DNA from: an uncultured Porphyromonadaceae bacterium
Lineage (GTDB): Bacteria; Bacteroidota; Bacteroidia; Bacteroidales; Muribaculaceae
NCBI GenBank assembly: GCA_902493335.1
Contig: CABUPJ010000049.1
Location: 1-24,771 of the forward strand
Direction: 5' to 3'
DNA length: 24,771 bases
Part shown: positions 7,812 to 15,820 of the stretch, piece after piece
Layout: each line of letters opens with the position of its first letter
Position numbering within the stretch: position 1 is the stretch's first letter
The notes under the pieces: model-generated
The model's database searches: none
What the model was told of the DNA's origin: nothing
Seen by the model: the letters and a program-made list of their open reading frames with translations, nothing else
Position numbers and translations under genes: made by a program

Positions 7812-7864
7812 GCTTATCTGAATTTTCCTAATTATAAAAGCTTAAAAACTTTAATTTCAATCAA

Positions 7865-10800
7865 ATGAGAAAAACATTACTCGCCACGTTCGTGGCGCTT
7901 GTGGCGGCAGCCGGTCTGCTGTCCGCCGCGAGGGATCTGACGGTTCAAGGCATCGACTATGCGTCGACCTTGTCCGAGACCAGTTCCCGACGGCTTGCTC
8001 CCGAGCAATTATCGCTCAAGGCGCAGGCCCTGGACAATCCCCAAAGTGAATTTACGTTCGACGACATCACCAACTGGACCGGCACAGGCTCAAACCGCGC
8101 CGCTCTGGTGATTCAGTGGAATGACGAGAATGAAGAGAATGCCATGGCCTTCGGCTACCGCTGGGACGGCGAGGCTACGGGCATAGACATGTTCAGAGCC
8201 GTCGTAGCGGCCAATCCGCGTCTCTACGGCCTGATACAGCTGACCAACCTCGGTTATACAATCGACGGTATCGGCTGGGATGCCGACGAAGACGGCGAGA
8301 TAGCCCTTATCGACACCGGTCACGACAACAAACAGTATGAAAGCGAAGACGGTGTGTTCGTCCATCCCAGCACTGCCTATGACTATGACAACTGGTTAGC
8401 CGCCGATGCCGACGACTACTGGTATGCCGGCTGGTATAAAGGCTACTGGAGCTACTGGGTAAAGGACAGTCAGAATGAAAGCTTCTCATACTCAGGTCTC
8501 GGCGCTTCGTCGCGTAAGCTCACCGACGGCAGCTGGGACGGATGGAACGCCAGTGTGAATATGGGTTCCTATGCGTGGAAAGAGTTTGTTGCCGCGCCTG
8601 TCCCCGGTCCTAAAGTCCGTTTCACGGAAAGCGGGGTACATTATACGGTGCTCAGCGCTAAGAATATGACGGTCAGCGTCTCGGCTCCCGCCGAAGGCGA
8701 GAGCTTGTACAGCGGCGCTGTGACAGTGCCCGCGAGCGTGGCCCACGACGGGGTGACATATAACGTGACAGGCATCGATGCCGCCGCCTTCAAGGGTTCG
8801 CAGACGACTTCTGTCGAGGTCAATGCCGGAGGAAAGCTTTCGGTAGGCAAGCAGGCCTTTGCCGACTGCGCCGCGCTGACTTCGGTGAAATTTACTGCCG
8901 GCGCATGCGCTTACCGACTGGCAGATGAGGTTTTCAGCGGTTCTTCAGCCCTGACAACGGTGAGCCTTCCGGCAGATGCCACTATCGAGCGCATCGGCAA
9001 CGGCACCTTCAAAGGCTGCACATCTGTCACCGGCGAGAGCATACCGTCGCAGATTCTCTCTCTGACGGCTATCCCGGCATCGACTTACGAAGGCAGCGGT
9101 CTGACAAGCATCGACATCAACGCAGCCACTGAAATCGGAGGGCGTGCTTTCGCCGACTGCGCTTCACTGACCATAGTGACACTCGGCGAGCAGCTTCTCG
9201 GCATATCGGCAGAGGCTTTCGCCGGCTGCGACGCACTCACCACAGTGGTTGTCAAGGCAATGAACCCTCTGACGATTGATGAAAACACATTCTCTGAAAG
9301 CGCCTACGCCAATGCCACGCTCAGCGTGCCTTATTCAGCCGAAGCCAACTACCGCGCAAACGCCGTATGGGCTAAATTCGGCAAAATCAGCGAGCGTCCC
9401 GCCGAAATCGTCGAGGGCGCGATTGTCTCAGACGGTGAATTCAACTACAAAATATGCATTGAAAACGGCGAAGTTTATCTTGCAGTGTCACCCAAAGGCT
9501 ATACGGGCTCGCCTGTAGTGCCCGAAAGCGCCCGCATCGGCGACACGGATTATCCCGTGAAGGCAATCGACGACTACGCCTTCCATAAATGCTCGCTCGA
9601 CGCCGCTCCCGTGCTTCCCGCAACAATCGAGCGCATCGGCCGCCGCGCATTCTCGGCCATCACCTTCCCGCGCAATACGGCAGTTGTCTTTACACTCCCG
9701 GCCGCAGTGAAAGAACTCGGCGTCGCCGCCTTCGCCGACTACAGCTGGCAGGTAAGCAACATCACCATCAACGCCGTAGAATCGCCCGAGCGCCATATCT
9801 TCACTGAGCTTCCCGATTCACTGTTCACGCGCGCGGCCATCAAATCGACCAACCTGCTCACGCCCGCAGTGAAAAAGATAGGCAACTATACATTCAGCGG
9901 CAGTAGCCTGGAAGCCGACCTCAGCGAATATAACAGTCTCGAGGAAATCGGCGACTATGGCTTCGGCGGCTGCAAAGTGACATTCCGCCAGTCGCCGGCG
10001 CTGCGCAGGATAGGCGAGAGCGCCTTTACAAGCGGTTATACTTCGTATGCCGTTTATGCCGACGATAAACTGGTCATGCGCAAGGATGTCGAATATGGCA
10101 AAGGCGCTTTCAACGGACTCAAAGGTTATACTGTCCTTGAAATCGAACCCGGCGTGAAGGCTATTCCCGAAGATATGTTCAATAACTCGGCGGTAGTAAC
10201 CATCGAAGGAAATATTCCCGAGGGTGTGGTAAGCATCGGTGCAAACGCGTTTAAAGGCACAAGCAAACTCACCGGTCCGTTGTCTCTGCCTTCGAGCCTG
10301 GAGACTCTCGGCAACGGAGCGTTCTCGAGCTCTAATCTGTCAGAAGGCATCATAATACCCGAAGACAGCAAGATAACTAATATCTTCGCGTTCAACTCGT
10401 CGTCAATTCCGGCGATACATATTCCCGACGGGGTGACATCGTTGCCGAATAACTGTTTCAATTTCTGCCGTCAGCTCAAGGTTGTCACCGGCGGTAAAAA
10501 CCTCACGGAGATAGGTCAGAACGCCTTCAGTTCATGCCAGGCGCTTGAATCGTTTACCATTCCTGCCGGCGTGACTGAAATCGGCGAGCAGGCTTTCTAT
10601 AATTGCAAGGCTCTCAAAACGGTAGACATCCCCGAGGGTGTGGTCACAGTCAAAGGATCTTACCGCGGTTGTGACGGCATAGAAAATATCATCGTGCCGG
10701 CGACTCTGAAAGATCTGAACAAAACGTCGAACGGCTGGATGCCTTTCTATTCGTCAAATACGACAACGAAGACCAGTGTCTGGCTTTGCACCACTCCGGA

Positions 10801-13800
10801 GTCGCCTCTGACCGCCGCTTCGGCCGAAATGTTGTGTAAAGACGAAGATTATTATACCAAAGAAAAGGTTCCTTTCAGCAATTATTATGTGCTTTACGGC
10901 GCCAAAGAGCATCTCAGCTCACTCTACGCCCGAGAATACACCGAAGTTCCTGTCGAACTCACGGCCATCACCAGCTCATTTACATGCAAAGGAAATTCAG
11001 CCGAAGTCAAAGCTATTCCCGCGTATGTGAGCAGCCTGCCCGCGGCAGCCGCCGAGGGTGAAGAGGCTGTGGCCATACCCGAGCACTTTGCCGCCGCCAA
11101 CGGAGCTTATCTTCATTCGCAACTGAACTTCACGGCTGAATTCAAAGCTGTAGAAGAAGGAGGCGTTGTCGGTGATGCCGCCGTCAATGACCTCGCGGTT
11201 GTGACCGGCGAGGACGGCAAACCGGCCGTGACATTCAGCATCGCCAATCTGCCGGCAGAAGGACTCTATTACAGAGTCGTCGCCACAGACAAAGCAGGCA
11301 GACAGTATGCCGGAGAATGGCAGCTCATCGACGCCGCATCTATCGACGCAGTTTACGAAGTTCCGGTAGATTTCGACAAGATACGCTTCTGGGTCGGCGA
11401 AGGCGACAGCAAAGCCGCTGTAGTCCTTCAGTTCAATGACAAGAAAGGTCCTGAAAATCTTGTGTTCGGCTATCGCTGGGCAAGCGGTGAAAACAAAACC
11501 GTCAGGGACGTCCTCGATGAAATCGCCAAGGCCGACAGCCGCATGACTCTGCTTGACAACGGCGTTGTCAACTATGAGTCGAACGACGACGGCAAACTCA
11601 ACTACAATGACCACAACGCGACAACAGGCGACTGGAACGGCTATCTCTTCGACAAGCCGGCCCAGCAGTTTGTCCTTGTCGGTAACCTTGCCGAACAGCC
11701 CGTCGCAGCCAATTCGGTGGTTGTATACGCCAACAGCACGCAGGAGTCCGTCGTTTTGCCTTACACGCTGATGCGTCCTGCCCTCGACGATACGGCCATC
11801 ATATATCTGCCCGAAACAATCGGCTACCCGATTTCAGACAATGAATGTGCGATACCCGCCTTCATCCAGAAGACTGCTGACATAGTCAATTCGATGTCGA
11901 CCTCGCAATGGTCTGTCGACGGCGATGTTCCTGAAATAAAGGGCATCAGCGGGAATCAGACCTATGGCCGTGTAAACTTCGCCGACAACAGACCTCAGCC
12001 CTGCAGCGCTTCCGTGACACTGAAAATCAGGATGCAGCGCGACGGTCAGGAATATGAATATATACAATCGAACGCATGTCAGCTGATAGTCAGCGCTCCC
12101 GAACGCCCGATCACGGCCATGGAATTCACCAGCAGCGAAATCGACTGCGGACTCAACAAGACCGTCGACAATCCGCTGCTGTTTACTCCTGAAAATCCCA
12201 GCTATGTCAAGATTACTTATACCAGCTCTGATCCGACTGTCGCGGCCGTGCAGTACGATGGCTCTATAAAGACTACTGCTACAGCCGGCACGGCAGTAAT
12301 CACCGCCACTTATGACTATGATGCGGAAGTTACAGCCAGCTTCACCGTCACCAGCAGCCTGAAAGTGCCCGTCACCGGCATACGTGTCGATATCGAAGGC
12401 GACAAAATCGTGATTCCCTACCGTGGCACATATTCTCCCAAAATCATAGTCGAGCCGGCCGACGCCGACATAACCGATTATGAGATCGTCTATGACGACC
12501 CGACGATAGTCACCGATTTCGGTCGCGGCAAATACGCCAACTTTGTCTTGGTGGCTCACAAGGAAGGCACTACCACGATGCATCTGAAATCACTCGACGG
12601 CAGCGGTGTGACCAAAGATTACACTATCGAGGTCGAGCAGCCCGAAACCGCAGCGATTGACTTCAGCGACGGTACCTTCATTCTCAACGAAGAATGGTTC
12701 GGCCACACCAACGGCTCTGTCAACTACATGGATGCCAAGGGTGAAATGCACTACCGTGCGGTTGGCTCGCGCAACGGTGGTGTGGCGTTCGGCGCTACCT
12801 CATGCTACGGCATGATATGGGCAGGCAAACTGTTTGTCACATCCAAACAGCAGGCCGACGGCGGCGATCCGATGACCGGCGGCGGCCGTCTGGTCATAGC
12901 CGACGCTTCTGACATGAAAGTGCTCAAACGCTTTGACACGCTCCCCGGCGGCGGTGATGGCCGCGCAAGCGTGGGTGTATCCGACACGAAGGTCTATATC
13001 GGCTCGACAGGCGGTGTTATGCCTCTCGACCTCAACACTCTCGAACTCGGCGATGTGATAGCCGGCACGCCCGGAGCCTCGTCATACAGCGGTCAGATCG
13101 GTGACATGGTCTATGCCGACGGACACGTCTATGCCGTCAAGCAGTCGACCGGTATTCTCGTGATCGACACCGAGAAAGACGAGCTTGTCAAGACTATCGA
13201 AGACAAGAATATCCAGGGCATCACACGCTCGATGGACGGCAATGTATGGGCTGCCTCGAAGAACAGTCTTACATGCATTGACCCCGCTACGACCGAAGTG
13301 ACCGAAACAGTCGCCTTGCCCGACGGACAGAGCATCAGCTGCGACTGGGGCTCATGGCGCCCGACACAGTTCTTCGCCTCGGCTAAGGAAAACCGTCTGT
13401 TCTGGGGCTTCACTTCATGGGAAATCGGCACGGATATCTCTACCGCCGCCGATAACGTATATGTTAAATCGGTAAAAGAACTCCCCGGCGAAAACAACGG
13501 CATGCGCTACGGCACATCGCGCGTTGACGACCGTACAGGCGAGGTCCTCGTCATGACAACCAAGTCATACGGTATGGACGCGGTTTACAATACTTATCAC
13601 TGGATTGACTACAAGACAGGCGAGGTAGTCCGCACATTCGTGCCCTATGACTACTTCTGGTTCCAGGCTATGCCGATATTCCCCGACAAATTCGAGCCTG
13701 AGATCAGTCTTGAGTATGTGAAAATCAGTCCCTATGCCGAACCCGAAGAAATCGATCTCTCGGAGAAGGTCAGCGACGCCGATGCCAACTGTCTGCAGGC

Positions 13801-14221
13801 AGCGATCGAGTATGCCGTCAGCGGTGAAGCGACCGATGACAGCAACGCCATCGCCACTGTGGCGCTCAAGGGCCGCAGACTCACCGTCACGCCAAAGAAC
13901 TTCGGCACGACAACGTTCACCCTCAGTGCTGTGTCAAACGGCAGGAAAGTGACACGTCAGATTGACGTCAAAGTCGATGACGGCTCCGGTATCGGAGACC
14001 TTAGCGCCGGAAAACGTTCAGTCTCAGCAGCGGGCGGTCTGGTGACAGTCAAGGGCTGTGCAGGCTATAGCTTCGGAATCTTCAGCCTCACCGGTCAGGT
14101 AGTCTCAGGTTTTGACTGCGAATCAGACTTCGAGCAGCTGCGTCCGACGCTGTCCGAGGGTGTTTACATTATTCGCGGCACTGACGGCACCAACAGCATA
14201 ACGGCAAAAATCAAACTCTGA
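7865..14221 (+). CDS. Giant T9SS-sorted protein: W-x-G domains, BspA-type LRRs, Ig-like domains and BtuG-like propeller
   Basis: The protein is 2118 aa. A signal peptide covers about 1-21. A first W-x-G-x-G domain runs about 60-245 (NWTGTGSNRAALVIQW at 70-85, GYRW, YWSYW near 195, LGASSRKLTDGSWDGW). BspA/LRR_5-type repeats fill about 290-960 (for example ITEIGEQAFYNCKALKTV-like units: IG-x2-AF-x2-C-x2-L). An FnIII- or Ig-like segment lies near 1040-1160. A second, shortened W-x-G domain starts near 1169 (DKIRFWVGEGDSKAAVVLQF). Two Big_2-like Ig domains lie at about 1415-1592. A propeller related to BtuG covers about 1603-1945, starting FILNEEWFGHTNGSVNYM. Another Ig-like segment and a T9SS C-terminal domain (2041-2118, ending SEGVYIIRG ... 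ITAKIKL) follow. It is probably a secreted, surface-attached adhesin or capture protein. The reading frame is intact throughout. Confidence 0.78.
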   Translation: MRKTLLATFVALVAAAGLLSAARDLTVQGIDYASTLSETSSRRLAPEQLSLKAQALDNPQSEFTFDDITNWTGTGSNRAALVIQWNDENEENAMAFGYRWDGEATGIDMFRAVVAANPRLYGLIQLTNLGYTIDGIGWDADEDGEIALIDTGHDNKQYESEDGVFVHPSTAYDYDNWLAADADDYWYAGWYKGYWSYWVKDSQNESFSYSGLGASSRKLTDGSWDGWNASVNMGSYAWKEFVAAPVPGPKVRFTESGVHYTVLSAKNMTVSVSAPAEGESLYSGAVTVPASVAHDGVTYNVTGIDAAAFKGSQTTSVEVNAGGKLSVGKQAFADCAALTSVKFTAGACAYRLADEVFSGSSALTTVSLPADATIERIGNGTFKGCTSVTGESIPSQILSLTAIPASTYEGSGLTSIDINAATEIGGRAFADCASLTIVTLGEQLLGISAEAFAGCDALTTVVVKAMNPLTIDENTFSESAYANATLSVPYSAEANYRANAVWAKFGKISERPAEIVEGAIVSDGEFNYKICIENGEVYLAVSPKGYTGSPVVPESARIGDTDYPVKAIDDYAFHKCSLDAAPVLPATIERIGRRAFSAITFPRNTAVVFTLPAAVKELGVAAFADYSWQVSNITINAVESPERHIFTELPDSLFTRAAIKSTNLLTPAVKKIGNYTFSGSSLEADLSEYNSLEEIGDYGFGGCKVTFRQSPALRRIGESAFTSGYTSYAVYADDKLVMRKDVEYGKGAFNGLKGYTVLEIEPGVKAIPEDMFNNSAVVTIEGNIPEGVVSIGANAFKGTSKLTGPLSLPSSLETLGNGAFSSSNLSEGIIIPEDSKITNIFAFNSSSIPAIHIPDGVTSLPNNCFNFCRQLKVVTGGKNLTEIGQNAFSSCQALESFTIPAGVTEIGEQAFYNCKALKTVDIPEGVVTVKGSYRGCDGIENIIVPATLKDLNKTSNGWMPFYSSNTTTKTSVWLCTTPESPLTAASAEMLCKDEDYYTKEKVPFSNYYVLYGAKEHLSSLYAREYTEVPVELTAITSSFTCKGNSAEVKAIPAYVSSLPAAAAEGEEAVAIPEHFAAANGAYLHSQLNFTAEFKAVEEGGVVGDAAVNDLAVVTGEDGKPAVTFSIANLPAEGLYYRVVATDKAGRQYAGEWQLIDAASIDAVYEVPVDFDKIRFWVGEGDSKAAVVLQFNDKKGPENLVFGYRWASGENKTVRDVLDEIAKADSRMTLLDNGVVNYESNDDGKLNYNDHNATTGDWNGYLFDKPAQQFVLVGNLAEQPVAANSVVVYANSTQESVVLPYTLMRPALDDTAIIYLPETIGYPISDNECAIPAFIQKTADIVNSMSTSQWSVDGDVPEIKGISGNQTYGRVNFADNRPQPCSASVTLKIRMQRDGQEYEYIQSNACQLIVSAPERPITAMEFTSSEIDCGLNKTVDNPLLFTPENPSYVKITYTSSDPTVAAVQYDGSIKTTATAGTAVITATYDYDAEVTASFTVTSSLKVPVTGIRVDIEGDKIVIPYRGTYSPKIIVEPADADITDYEIVYDDPTIVTDFGRGKYANFVLVAHKEGTTTMHLKSLDGSGVTKDYTIEVEQPETAAIDFSDGTFILNEEWFGHTNGSVNYMDAKGEMHYRAVGSRNGGVAFGATSCYGMIWAGKLFVTSKQQADGGDPMTGGGRLVIADASDMKVLKRFDTLPGGGDGRASVGVSDTKVYIGSTGGVMPLDLNTLELGDVIAGTPGASSYSGQIGDMVYADGHVYAVKQSTGILVIDTEKDELVKTIEDKNIQGITRSMDGNVWAASKNSLTCIDPATTEVTETVALPDGQSISCDWGSWRPTQFFASAKENRLFWGFTSWEIGTDISTAADNVYVKSVKELPGENNGMRYGTSRVDDRTGEVLVMTTKSYGMDAVYNTYHWIDYKTGEVVRTFVPYDYFWFQAMPIFPDKFEPEISLEYVKISPYAEPEEIDLSEKVSDADANCLQAAIEYAVSGEATDDSNAIATVALKGRRLTVTPKNFGTTTFTLSAVSNGRKVTRQIDVKVDDGSGIGDLSAGKRSVSAAGGLVTVKGCAGYSFGIFSLTGQVVSGFDCESDFEQLRPTLSEGVYIIRGTDGTNSITAKIKL

Positions 14222-14223
14222 AT

Positions 14224-15735
14224 ATGAGTAAATTCGTAATCAGGGCCATAGCAGCAGCCACAGTCATGTGGCTGCCGGCTATGGCCTTTGCTTCCGGCGA
14301 CGCCGCTGACTATACCAGAGGCGTCCTTATCGTCAACGAAGACTGGTATGGCCATCAGAATTCGACGGTCAACCATCTCACACCCAACGACCCTGCCGGC
14401 GAATACTGGCACTACCGTGTCATTCAGGCCGAGAATCCGGGCGTCGAACTCGGCTGTACCAACCAGTACGGGGCCATCTGGAACGGACGTGTCTATTTCA
14501 TAGCCAAACAGGACAAAGACCCCGGCGCCTCTGTCGCGGGCGGACGCATCACAGTCGCCGACGCGAAGACGCTGAAGGTGCTAAAGCAGCTCCGGCTCAT
14601 CGACCCGTCGGGCGCCCAGTGCGACGGACGTGCCTTCTGCGGCGTCAGCGCCACGAAAGGCTATGTCTCGTCGAGCAACGGCATGTGGATTTTAGACCTC
14701 GAAAGTCTCGAAATCAAAGGTCAGGTCGAAGGCACGGCCAATCCGAATGTAGACAACGGCAGCGACAAACCTGCCGCCGACCCGACAGGCTCGCTTTATG
14801 TCGGCCAGACAGGCACGATGATGCTTGCCGAGGGTCGCGTCTTCGCCGTCCATCAGCAATATGGTCTTCTTGTCATCGACCCGTCGGCCGACAAGGTCAC
14901 CGATGTGCTGACGATGGACATCGTCGACGACGCCATCGAGGCCGATACGGGTACGCGTCCGAAACATCCTTCGGGCATTGGTTCGACCATCGTCCGCGCC
15001 AAGGACGGCAGCCTGTGGTACAGCGCCGCCAAAAACGTTCAGGGCACGGGAGCCACAGTGCCGTATATCATCAGGCTTGATCCTGTCACGCTTGAGCGCG
15101 AAGTCGTGCGCATCACCGGCGACGGCATCTATCCGCCGTCAAACTCGTGGTATGCCTGGACCCCGGATCCATTCTGCGCCTCGGCCAAAACCAACAGCCT
15201 CTACTGGTGCGGCGGCGAGAACAGCTGGTTTACCACTTACCGCGTCTACCGCTTCGACACAGACACGCGCGGCATCGAGAAACTTCTTGATTTCTCGTCA
15301 GAGCCCGGCGACTGGCATGTCTACGGCTGCTCGCTCGGCGTCGACCCGGTCAGCGACGAACTCTATGCCTCGGTGTTCCACAAGGTCAGCGACCCCACGT
15401 ATGTGCTTCGCCGCTATTCTGCAGGCGGTCAGCTTATCAGGGAATATCCGATGATATCCAACTACTGGTTCCCGTCGATGCCTCTGTTTCCCGAGGCACC
15501 GGCAAACGACGCTGTCACTGACGCTGATATGACTGCGGTGACAATCGGCTGCCGGGGAGGAATACTGTTTGTCAGCGGAGCCGAGGCCGATGTGGCTGAG
15601 GTCTATAATCTCGCGGGGTCGTGTGTCGCCCGCTGCCGTCTCGACGAAGGCGTCTGCCGCACGCGTCTCGACGTAGCGCCGGGCGTCTATATCGTCCGTG
15701 CCGGCGCCGACAGCCGCAAGATTGTCGTCAGATAA
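14224..15735 (+). CDS. T9SS-sorted BtuG-like beta-propeller protein
   Basis: The 503-aa protein starts 2 bp after the giant gene. A signal peptide covers about 1-24 and there is no lipobox cysteine. The propeller begins VLIVNEDWYGHQNSTVNHL (34-52), closely matching the giant protein's propeller (NEEWFGHTNGSVNYM) and more distantly the lipoprotein BtuG-like propeller (NEGNMGSNKCTLDYF). Shared blade motifs include YGAIWNGRVYFIAKQ and GGRITVADAKTLKVLKQL. The C-terminal 70 residues (AEVYNLAGSCVARC ... APGVYIVRAG ... KIVVR) form a T9SS type A sorting domain. It is the last gene of the operon, followed by a strong hairpin. A corrinoid-binding function is inferred from homology and position, not shown. 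Confidence 0.78.
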   Translation: MSKFVIRAIAAATVMWLPAMAFASGDAADYTRGVLIVNEDWYGHQNSTVNHLTPNDPAGEYWHYRVIQAENPGVELGCTNQYGAIWNGRVYFIAKQDKDPGASVAGGRITVADAKTLKVLKQLRLIDPSGAQCDGRAFCGVSATKGYVSSSNGMWILDLESLEIKGQVEGTANPNVDNGSDKPAADPTGSLYVGQTGTMMLAEGRVFAVHQQYGLLVIDPSADKVTDVLTMDIVDDAIEADTGTRPKHPSGIGSTIVRAKDGSLWYSAAKNVQGTGATVPYIIRLDPVTLEREVVRITGDGIYPPSNSWYAWTPDPFCASAKTNSLYWCGGENSWFTTYRVYRFDTDTRGIEKLLDFSSEPGDWHVYGCSLGVDPVSDELYASVFHKVSDPTYVLRRYSAGGQLIREYPMISNYWFPSMPLFPEAPANDAVTDADMTAVTIGCRGGILFVSGAEADVAEVYNLAGSCVARCRLDEGVCRTRLDVAPGVYIVRAGADSRKIVVR

Positions 15736-15758
15736 CTCTTTTCACTATTCATAAAATT

Positions 15759-15796
15759 CAGCGGCCCGCGTCCTTGAGAAAGGAGACGGGCCGCTG
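15759..15796. terminator. Bidirectional hairpin terminator between convergent genes
   Basis: CAGCGGCCCG (15759-15768) and CGGGCCGCTG (15787-15796) are a perfect 10-bp pair, and TCCTT/AAGGA (15771-15775, 15780-15784) continues the stem to a GAGA loop. It lies between the B12 operon end at 15735 and the convergent gene ending at 15821. The minus-strand exit is T-rich and the plus-strand exit is only weakly so. Confidence 0.8.
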
Positions 15797-15820
15797 TTAT
15801 GACCGGACTATGTCGGCGGG

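Noticed and set aside
7812..7864. Possible promoter in the 53-bp gap before the giant gene
   Set aside because: It is AT-rich, but no TAnnTTTG element is present.
8700..10720. Tandem DNA repeat in the giant gene
   Set aside because: The periodicity is at the protein level (leucine-rich repeats of variable length); the DNA copies are too divergent to call a tandem repeat.
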